A stretch of DNA of 12,210 bases, from the NCBI GenBank assembly GCA_049287565.1, contig JBAQGA010000106.1, forward strand, positions 1 to 12,210, written 5' to 3'. A model generated the notes under the pieces. It did not search any database, was not told the origin of the DNA, and saw only the letters and a program-made list of their open reading frames with translations. Made by a program: the position numbers and the translations under genes. Numbering within the stretch: position 1 is the stretch's first letter; every line of letters begins with the position of its first letter. Shown here piece by piece: positions 7,216 through 12,210 of the stretch. This DNA comes from UBA8522 sp049287565 (GTDB lineage: Bacteria; Acidobacteriota; Aminicenantia; Aminicenantales; UBA8522).

Positions 7216-7244
7216 ATGAAAAAAACTTTCTAATTTGTTAGAAT
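7216..7244 (+). promoter_or_regulatory. Candidate promoter of the ech-ribH-nusB-lysS-lol operon
   Basis: TAGAAT (7239-7244) matches five of six bases of the -10 consensus. Seventeen bases upstream lies ATGAAA (7216-7221), a four-of-six match to TTGACA. Transcription would start near 7251, leaving a leader of about 20 bases that contains the GAGGGAG ribosome site before the ATG at 7272. The surrounding 7180-7256 segment is clearly AT-richer than the genes on both sides. Confidence 0.45.
7228..7243. repeat. Perfect 16-bp inverted repeat over the ech promoter -10
   Basis: TTCTAA-TTTG-TTAGAA is a perfect 6-bp inverted repeat with a four-base centre, and its right arm covers most of the proposed -10 box (7239-7244). 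This is the size and place of an operator for a dimeric repressor. A hairpin role is less likely because the stem is AT-rich and short. No regulator gene is in the window. Confidence 0.4.
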
Positions 7245-7271
7245 AGGGAAAAATCCGTGAGGGAGCAAACG

Positions 7272-8054
7272 ATGAATTTTAAAAACCTGCTGACCAGGAA
7301 AGGCGACGGGATCGGCTGGATCACGATCAACCGGCCCGAAAAGCTCAACGCTATGAACATCGAAACCATCGAGGAGCTCAGGGCCGCGTTCAGGGAGTTC
7401 GGCGACGATCCCGAGGCCAGGGCGGTCATTTTCACGGGAGCGGGGGAGAAGGCCTTCATTGCGGGCGCCGACATCAGTGAGTTCATCCACCTCGATGCCG
7501 AGAAGGGCCGGGAGTACGCCCGCCGCGGCCAGGAGTTGACCCTGGCGATCGAGAATTTTCCCAAGCCGGTGATCGCGGCGATCAACGGCTACGCTCTCGG
7601 CGGCGGCACCGAATTCGCCCTCGCCTGTCACATCCGGCTGGCTTCCGAGAATGCCAAGATGGGGCAGCCGGAGGTCAAGCTGGGCATCATCCCCGGATAC
7701 GGAGGGACCCAGCGGCTTGCCCGCCTGATCGGAAAAGGCCAGGCCATGGAGATGATCCTTTCCGGACGCATCGTCGAGGCCGGGGAAGCCCGCGAGATCG
7801 GACTCGTCAACAAGGTCGTTCCGGCGGCGGAGCTCTTGTCCGCGGCGGAAGCCCTGGCCAAAGACATCATCAAGAATGCCCCCCTTGCCCTGGCCTATTC
7901 CATCGAAGCGATCAACCACGGGCTGGACAAGACTCTGGCCGAGGGGCTGGAACTCGAGGCCGAAATATTCGGTCGCTCCTGCGCGACCGAGGACTTTCGC
8001 GAGGGGGCCAAGGCCTTTATCGAAAAAAGAAAACCGGATTTTCGCGGTCGATGA
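7272..8054 (+). CDS. Enoyl-CoA hydratase/crotonase family protein
   Basis: The 260-residue cytoplasmic enzyme should add water across the 2,3 double bond of enoyl-CoA thioesters in fatty-acid or short-chain acyl-CoA metabolism. Crotonase marks are NRPEKLNAM (20-28), the CoA/oxyanion segment AFIAGADISEF (61-71), NGYALGGGTEFALAC (105-119) and GQPEVKLGIIPGYGGTQRL (131-149). The two acid residues that act in rat mitochondrial hydratase (Glu144 and Glu164) are both kept here as Glu114 and Glu134, with the same 20-residue spacing, so hydratase activity is likely rather than an isomerase or another crotonase reaction. The ATG at 7272 has GAGGGAG six bases upstream; a GTG at 7257 is in frame but lies within that ribosome-site region. 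It is the first gene of the operon and 12 bases before ribH. Substrate chain length is not determined. Confidence 0.93.
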   Translation: MNFKNLLTRKGDGIGWITINRPEKLNAMNIETIEELRAAFREFGDDPEARAVIFTGAGEKAFIAGADISEFIHLDAEKGREYARRGQELTLAIENFPKPVIAAINGYALGGGTEFALACHIRLASENAKMGQPEVKLGIIPGYGGTQRLARLIGKGQAMEMILSGRIVEAGEAREIGLVNKVVPAAELLSAAEALAKDIIKNAPLALAYSIEAINHGLDKTLAEGLELEAEIFGRSCATEDFREGAKAFIEKRKPDFRGR

Positions 8055-8066
8055 AAGAGGTGTAAC

Positions 8067-8537
8067 ATGGAGATATACCAGGGTAAACTGCAGGCCAAAG
8101 GGTTCAAGATCGGCATCGTCGTCAGCCGCTTCAACAATTTCGTTTCCGAACGGCTCCTCGAGGGAGCTCTGGATGCCCTGACCAAGCTGGGCGCCACCGA
8201 GACCGACATCTCGGTTTTCAAAGTTCCGGGCTCGTTCGAGATCCCTTTCCTGGTGAAGAAGCTGGCCCGGTCGAAAAAGGTAGACGGTATCATCTGCCTG
8301 GGCGCGCTCATCCGGGGCGATACGCCTCATTTTGATTACTTGAGCGCCGAGGTGACCAAGGGCATCGCCCAGATCGCCATGGACGAAGGGATTCCCTGCT
8401 CCTTCGGCATCCTGACGGTCGAGACGATCGAGCAGGGCATCGAGCGGGCCGGCGCAAAATCCGGCAACAAGGGGTGGGACGCCGCTCTCTCCGTCGTCGA
8501 GATGCTGAACCTGGTCAAGAGCGCCAAGCTGGGCTGA
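8067..8537 (+). CDS. ribH: 6,7-dimethyl-8-ribityllumazine synthase (lumazine synthase)
   Basis: This 156-residue enzyme condenses 5-amino-6-ribitylamino-uracil with 3,4-dihydroxy-2-butanone 4-phosphate to give the direct precursor of riboflavin. Family features are GIVVSRFNNFVSERLLEGA (16-34), the substrate-binding VPGSFEIP (53-60), GALIRGDTPHFDYLSAEV (79-96) with the conserved His88, and FGILTVETIEQGIERAG followed by GNKGWDAALSVVEM. The length and motif spacing match the usual icosahedral or pentameric lumazine synthases. AGAGG six bases before the ATG is a good ribosome site. The gene is followed 12 bases later by nusB, a pairing common across bacteria. No other riboflavin gene and no FMN riboswitch are seen here. 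Confidence 0.97.
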   Translation: MEIYQGKLQAKGFKIGIVVSRFNNFVSERLLEGALDALTKLGATETDISVFKVPGSFEIPFLVKKLARSKKVDGIICLGALIRGDTPHFDYLSAEVTKGIAQIAMDEGIPCSFGILTVETIEQGIERAGAKSGNKGWDAALSVVEMLNLVKSAKLG

Positions 8538-8549
8538 GGCTCGTGTCTT

Positions 8550-9044
8550 ATGGGCCGGAGACGGAAAGCCCGGGAGAGCGCTCTCCAGATTCTCTACCAG
8601 ATGGAGTTCGATGACACCGGGGCCCGGGAGGCGGTCGATTCCTTCTGGAGGAAGAAGAAGGCGCCGGCCGAGACCAAGGACTACTGCCGCTGGCTGGTCG
8701 AAGGAATCCTGGCCGATCGGACCGAGATCGATGAAGCCATCCAGTCCATTTCCGAGCATTGGCGCATCGCCCGCATGGCGCTCGTCGACCGGAACATCCT
8801 CCGCCTGGCGGCCTTCGAGCTTCTCCGCGCCGATCCCATCGCCCCGGCGATTGTCATCAACGAGGCCATTGAGATCGCCAAGAAATACAGCGGTCCGGAG
8901 GCGGCCGTCTTTGTCAACGGGATCCTGGATGCCCTGAGGAAGAAGATCCAAACCGGAGCCAAGCCCGAGCGCGAGGTCAAACATGTCCGAAAAGACAGAC
9001 AAGAAGGAAAAACCAAGCCCCGCCGAAGAGCCCAAAAAGACTGA
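8550..9044 (+). CDS. nusB: Transcription antitermination factor NusB
   Basis: NusB binds boxA RNA together with ribosomal protein S10 and supports antitermination in rRNA operons. The 164-residue product opens with the family RRKARESALQILYQMEF (3-19) and shows RNILRLAAFELL (about 81-92), PAIVINEAIEIAKKYSGPEA and FVNGILDAL (about 123-131). The usual NusB fold ends near residue 135. Here a basic tail of about 25 residues follows (ending RRRAQKD), most of it encoded in DNA that also encodes the first 20 residues of LysS in another frame. The tail may therefore be a by-product of gene overlap rather than a functional part. The ATG is preceded by TGAGG at a rather long ten-base distance. Confidence 0.95.
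   Translation: MGRRRKARESALQILYQMEFDDTGAREAVDSFWRKKKAPAETKDYCRWLVEGILADRTEIDEAIQSISEHWRIARMALVDRNILRLAAFELLRADPIAPAIVINEAIEIAKKYSGPEAAVFVNGILDALRKKIQTGAKPEREVKHVRKDRQEGKTKPRRRAQKD
8973..8976 (+). promoter_or_regulatory. Ribosome binding site of lysS inside nusB
   Basis: GAGG lies six bases before the ATG at 8983, inside the nusB reading frame. It supports the lysS start there and hence the 62-base overlap. The lysS frame has no other ATG before the conserved anticodon-binding region, at residues 72-104. Confidence 0.65.
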
Positions 9045-10503
9045 CCAGGACATCTCCCGGGAAGAAAAGATCGTCAAGCTGGTCGAAGCAGGAGTCGATC
9101 TCTTTCCCCACCGCGCGGAAAGGACGCACTCCGTGTTCGATGTCGTCGGGGACTTCGCGGGCTTGAAGCCGGAAGAACTCGGGAAGAAGACGATCGAGGT
9201 CGTCGTCCCCGGTCGGATCCTGTCGATCCGCAAGATGGGCCGGGCGACCTTCGCCACGATTTCCGATAGCCGGGCCAGGCTTCAGATCTATCTCCGGGAG
9301 GACCGCGTCGGCGAGAAGGCCTACAGGCTTTGGGCGCTCCTGGACATCGGCGACCTCGTCAACGTCCGGGGAACCCTCTTCAAGACCAGGACCGGGGAGC
9401 TGACCGTCCTGGTTCAGTCCCATATGTTGCTGGCCAAATGCCTGCACGCGTTGCCGGAGAAATGGCACGGCCTCCAGGATATCGAATTGCGCTATCGCCG
9501 CCGCTATCTGGACCTCATCATGAACCCCGAGGTCGGCGAAGTCTTCCGGCTGCGCAGCCGGATGATCGCCGAGATCCGCCGGTTCTTTGACGTCCGTGGA
9601 TATATAGAGGTCGAAACGCCGATGATGCAGCCTATCCCGGGGGGGGCGTTGGCCCGGCCGTTCAAGACGTTCCACAACGCCCTTGGGATCGACCTCTATC
9701 TGCGGATCGCGCCCGAGCTCTACCTGAAGCGCCTCACCGTGGGCGGGATGGAAAAAGTCTACGAGATCAACCGGAATTTCCGCAACGAAGGCATCTCCTC
9801 GGAGCACAACCCGGAATTCACCATGCTCGAGTTCTACGAAGCCTACAGTGATTATAAAGACATGATGAACCTGACCGAAGAACTGTTCCATTCCCTCTGC
9901 TTGACGCTTCTCAATAAGGAAGAGTTCCCGTACGGGGAGTATATGATTTCCTCCCGGAAGCCGTTTGCCCGCCTGAACTACAAGGATGCGATCGTAACCC
10001 ATAGCGGCCTGTCGCCCGGCCGATTCGAAAACCGAGGGGAAGTGATCTCCTTCGCCGCCGGCCTGGCGGCAGAAAGCCAACCCTTTTCCTATGCAAAAGC
10101 TCTTGATCTCATTTTCGATAAGCTGGTCAAACCCAGGATCATCCAGCCGACCTTCGTCACCAACCTCCCTAAAGAAATCTCTCCCCTGGCCAAAGCCTCC
10201 CGCGACAATCCCGAGGAGACGGAGCGCTTCGAGCTCATCGTGGCCGGGATGGAGATCGCCAATGCGTTCAGCGAGCTCTCCGACCCTCAGGAGCAGCGGC
10301 GGCGCTTCGAGCAGCAGGCCGAAGAAAAAAACAAGGGGAATGAGGAATCCCATTGGATCGACCTGGATTACGTCCAGGCTCTCGAGTACGGCCTCCCGCC
10401 CACGGGAGGGGAGGGGATCGGGATCGACCGCCTGGTTATGCTCCTGGCCAACCGGAGATCGATCCGCGAGGTCATCCTTTTTCCGTTGTTGAGACCGAAA
10501 TAG
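8983..10503 (+). CDS. lysS: Lysyl-tRNA synthetase, class II
   Basis: The 506-residue enzyme charges tRNA-Lys with lysine using ATP. After a Lys/Glu-rich N-terminal extension (about 1-27) comes an OB-fold anticodon-binding domain (about 72-155, with VVVPGRILSIRKMGRATFA). The class II catalytic core then shows RYLDLIMNPEV, PGGALARPFKTFHNAL (219-234), RIAPELYLKRLTVGG, motif 2 with FRNEGISSEHNPEFTMLEFY (266-285), and motif 3 GEGIGIDRLVMLLAN through FPLLRPK at the end. The KASRDNPEETERFELIVAG and EIANAFSELSDP stretches are typical of LysRS and not of AspRS or AsnRS. Length is normal. The gene overlaps nusB by 62 bases and precedes lolC by 10 bases. Two base-composition oddities lie inside it, a run of eight G (9639-9646) and a G-quadruplex-like motif (10404-10422), both encoding conserved glycine-rich motifs. 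Confidence 0.97.
   Translation: MSEKTDKKEKPSPAEEPKKTDQDISREEKIVKLVEAGVDLFPHRAERTHSVFDVVGDFAGLKPEELGKKTIEVVVPGRILSIRKMGRATFATISDSRARLQIYLREDRVGEKAYRLWALLDIGDLVNVRGTLFKTRTGELTVLVQSHMLLAKCLHALPEKWHGLQDIELRYRRRYLDLIMNPEVGEVFRLRSRMIAEIRRFFDVRGYIEVETPMMQPIPGGALARPFKTFHNALGIDLYLRIAPELYLKRLTVGGMEKVYEINRNFRNEGISSEHNPEFTMLEFYEAYSDYKDMMNLTEELFHSLCLTLLNKEEFPYGEYMISSRKPFARLNYKDAIVTHSGLSPGRFENRGEVISFAAGLAAESQPFSYAKALDLIFDKLVKPRIIQPTFVTNLPKEISPLAKASRDNPEETERFELIVAGMEIANAFSELSDPQEQRRRFEQQAEEKNKGNEESHWIDLDYVQALEYGLPPTGGEGIGIDRLVMLLANRRSIREVILFPLLRPK
10404..10422 (+). other. G-quadruplex-like motif with overlapping hairpin inside lysS
   Basis: The coding strand reads GGGAGGGGAGGGGATCGGG, four G-runs of three or more with loops of one to three bases, which fits the simple quadruplex pattern. 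Just upstream a perfect stem CCTCCCG (10392-10398)/CGGGAGG (10403-10409) with a four-base loop shares the first G-runs, so the two folds would compete. The codons encode the conserved class II motif 3 start (PPTGGEGIGID), so protein conservation alone may explain the pattern. Confidence 0.35.
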
Positions 10504-10513
10504 CCAAGGTCTG

Positions 10514-11731
10514 ATGAGTTACGAGTTCTTCATCGCTTCACGCTACCTCAAGGCAAAGAGGAAGCAGGCCTTCGTCTCGGTGATCACCTTCATCTCCATT
10601 CTGGGGATCGCCATCGGGGTCATGGCCCTGGTCATCGCTCTGGCTCTGATCACCGGGTTCCAGGAGGATGTCCAGGACAAGATACTGGGCGCGACCTCTC
10701 ACATCATGGTCTCCGATCTGAGCGGAGAAGGGCTGGCCGGCTACGAAGAACTGATCGACAAGGTGCGCGGCGTCAAGGGTGTCCGGGTCGTGTCGCCCAT
10801 CATCTATGACATGGCGCTCATCAGCGGGCCATACAAGAGCAAGGGAGGGATGCTCAAGGGGATTGATTTCGAACTCGACAAGAAAAGTTACAGCTGGCTG
10901 GAAAACCTGGATCAGGGTGAACTCCCCACGGATTCACCTCAGGAAGGCATCCTCCTCGGCCGGGAAATCGCTTTCTCCATCGGCGCGAACATCGGGGACG
11001 TGGTCGTTGTGCTGACCTCTTCATCCCGGCTGTCTCCCCTCGGGCCGATTCCCAAGCAGAAGAAGTTCGTGGTCACCGGCATCTTCTCCACCGGCCTCTA
11101 CGAATTCGACTCGACGACAGCCCTCATCTCGCTGCGCTCGGCTCAGAGATTTTTCAGCCTGGGGGGAAGAATCAACCACCTCCAGATCAAGATCGCCGAC
11201 ATCTTCCGGGCTCCCCAGGTCGGCGAGGAACTGCGACATGTCTTGCCGCCGACGACCTACATCACCACCTGGATGGAGCTCAACCGCTCCCTGTTCTCGG
11301 CTCTGAAATTGGAAAAGAACATCATGTTCCTGACCATCACCCTGATCGTGGTCGTGGCCGCCCTGAACATCATCGCCACGCTGATACTGATGGTCATGGA
11401 GAAAACGCGGGACATCGGTATCCTGTTGGCCATCGGGTCCACCTCCCGGAGCGTCCGAAAGATCTTCTTCCTCCAAGGAGCGATGATCGGAGTCATCGGC
11501 ACGACGGTGGGCGTTCTCCTCGGACTCCTCTCCTGCTGGCTGGCCAACACCTTTCAGTTGATCAAAGTCCCGGTCGATATCTATCAGATATCTTACGTCC
11601 CTTTTCATATAAAACCGCTCGATTTAATGCTCATTATCGGGGTCAGCCTCTCGATCAGTCTCCTCTCGACTCTGTTCCCCTCGCGCCGCGCCTCCAAGGT
11701 CGACCCCGTGGTGGCTTTGAAATATGAATAA
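10514..11731 (+). CDS. lolC: Lipoprotein-releasing ABC permease, LolC-like
   Basis: This 405-residue inner-membrane protein should help extract mature lipoproteins from the inner membrane and pass them to the LolA carrier. The layout is that of LolC/LolE: opening FIASRYLKAKRKQAFVSVIT, membrane segment 1 (about 21-48), a large periplasmic domain (about 49-265), then three membrane segments (about 270-295, 318-345, 368-388) and the ending VDPVVALKYE. The segment LSPLGPIPKQKKF (173-185) resembles the proline-containing hook by which E. coli LolC holds LolA, whereas LolE as I recall it lacks this pattern, so LolC is preferred. In bacteria with only one such permease (LolF type) it forms a homodimer; a lolE gene could still follow lolD outside the window. 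AAGG lies four bases before the ATG. The stop overlaps lolD by eight bases. Confidence 0.93.
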   Translation: MSYEFFIASRYLKAKRKQAFVSVITFISILGIAIGVMALVIALALITGFQEDVQDKILGATSHIMVSDLSGEGLAGYEELIDKVRGVKGVRVVSPIIYDMALISGPYKSKGGMLKGIDFELDKKSYSWLENLDQGELPTDSPQEGILLGREIAFSIGANIGDVVVVLTSSSRLSPLGPIPKQKKFVVTGIFSTGLYEFDSTTALISLRSAQRFFSLGGRINHLQIKIADIFRAPQVGEELRHVLPPTTYITTWMELNRSLFSALKLEKNIMFLTITLIVVVAALNIIATLILMVMEKTRDIGILLAIGSTSRSVRKIFFLQGAMIGVIGTTVGVLLGLLSCWLANTFQLIKVPVDIYQISYVPFHIKPLDLMLIIGVSLSISLLSTLFPSRRASKVDPVVALKYE

Positions 11732-12210
11732 TCTGGTCGTCGCCGAGAGAGTCGGCAAGACATACCCTTTGCCCAAGGGTATGCTCCGCGTGTTCGGGGG
11801 ACTCGATTTCACGCTCGAGCGGGGCGACTTGGTGGCCGTTATGGGCGTATCCGGGGTAGGGAAGACGACCTTCCTCAACCTGCTCGGCGCCTTGGACCGG
11901 CCGACGGAGGGGACGATTTATCTGGAAGGCGAGGATATCCAGGCCAAGGACGATAAGGAGCGGGCCCGCCTGCGCAATGAAAAGATCGGGTTTGTCTTTC
12001 AATTCTACCATCTGCTGCCCGAATTCACGGCCCTGGAGAACGTCTTTCTTCCGCTTCTGATAAAAGGGACGGACGCGCGCCAGGCCGTTCTCCGGGCCAG
12101 GGCGGTCCTGAAAGAGGTCTTTCTCGAAGACAAAATAGAACAGAAGCCCAGCCGGCTCTCGGGAGGAGAACAGCAGCGCGTGGCCATCGCCCGCGCTCTG
12201 GTCAACGAGC
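11724..12210 (+). CDS. lolD: Lipoprotein-releasing ABC ATPase LolD (3' end cut by window)
   Basis: The first 162 codons of the ATPase that drives LolC/E-mediated lipoprotein release are present; the frame is open to the window edge. Visible motifs are Walker A GVSGVGKTT (41-49), the Q-loop FVFQFYHLLPEFTALENV (with Gln93), and the ABC signature LSGGEQQRVAIARALVNE (145-162). The Walker B Asp-Glu, D-loop and switch His lie beyond the edge; the usual family length is about 220-235 residues. The ATG at 11724 sits inside the end of lolC (ATGAATAA, eight-base overlap), which implies coupled translation and matched amounts of the two subunits. The lolC-lolD order matches the E. coli lolCDE operon. 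MacB-type ATPases share these motifs, but the partner gene decides the call. Confidence 0.93.
   Translation, partial: MNNLVVAERVGKTYPLPKGMLRVFGGLDFTLERGDLVAVMGVSGVGKTTFLNLLGALDRPTEGTIYLEGEDIQAKDDKERARLRNEKIGFVFQFYHLLPEFTALENVFLPLLIKGTDARQAVLRARAVLKEVFLEDKIEQKPSRLSGGEQQRVAIARALVNE

Noticed and set aside
8040..8067. FMN riboswitch before ribH
   Set aside because: Only 12 bases separate ech and ribH, far too little for a riboswitch.
7230..9257. A 675-codon open frame on the minus strand opposite ech, ribH, nusB and the start of lysS
   Set aside because: It is exactly antisense to four well-identified genes, shows no recognisable domain and is rich in Gly/Asp/Leu as expected from reversed GC-rich codons. 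It is a shadow frame.
8977..10353. A 458-codon open frame on the minus strand opposite lysS
   Set aside because: Antisense shadow of a clear lysyl-tRNA synthetase; no family resemblance of its own.

Overview
The window reads as an ordinary chromosomal segment of a GC-rich, diderm (Gram-negative-type) bacterium. The outer membrane is implied by a LolC-LolD lipoprotein-release system and by a small beta-barrel protein with a signal peptide and a C-terminal Phe. The gene set (COG1067 Lon-like protease, stand-alone pyruvate-kinase C-terminal-domain protein, tandem MacB/FtsX permeases, lysS next to lolC-lolD) and a dispersed TCATTGCGAG-type intergenic repeat suggest an uncultured lineage. Acidobacteriota, perhaps the Aminicenantes group, is my guess; this is inference, not proof.

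Layout. 1-154: non-coding tail with an interspersed repeat (about 41-110). 155-2634 (minus): two paralogous MacB-type ABC permeases in an operon, joined by an ATGA overlap; no ATPase is visible beside them. 2635-2737: divergent promoter region. 2738-4678 (plus): a pyruvate-kinase C-terminal-domain protein, a small secreted outer-membrane barrel and an RsuA/RluB-family rRNA pseudouridine synthase. 4680-7115 (minus): a large Lon-like ATP-dependent protease, convergent with the previous gene with one base between the stop codons. 7116-7271: AT-richer divergent intergenic region with a promoter candidate and a perfect 16-bp palindrome. 7272 to the right edge (plus): a tightly packed operon of enoyl-CoA hydratase, ribH, nusB, lysS, lolC-like and lolD (cut by the window end).

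How the genes work together. The right-hand operon joins housekeeping functions: flavin synthesis (RibH), transcription antitermination for rRNA (NusB), lysyl-tRNA charging (LysS) and lipoprotein release to the outer membrane (LolC/LolD), headed by a crotonase-family enzyme of acyl-CoA metabolism. Spacings of 12, 12, -62, 10 and -8 nt point to co-transcription and coupled translation. The left half holds an envelope export or efflux permease pair and an envelope protein beside an rRNA modification enzyme.

I found no tRNA, rRNA, CRISPR, transposase or phage gene and no convincing intrinsic terminator. No gene-free stretch exceeds 160 bases. I see no clear new biological system. The points worth a second look are local: a 62-nt nusB/lysS overlap, CxxC motifs in the Lon-like protease and in one permease, an operator-like palindrome over the ech promoter, and the ATPase-less permease pair.
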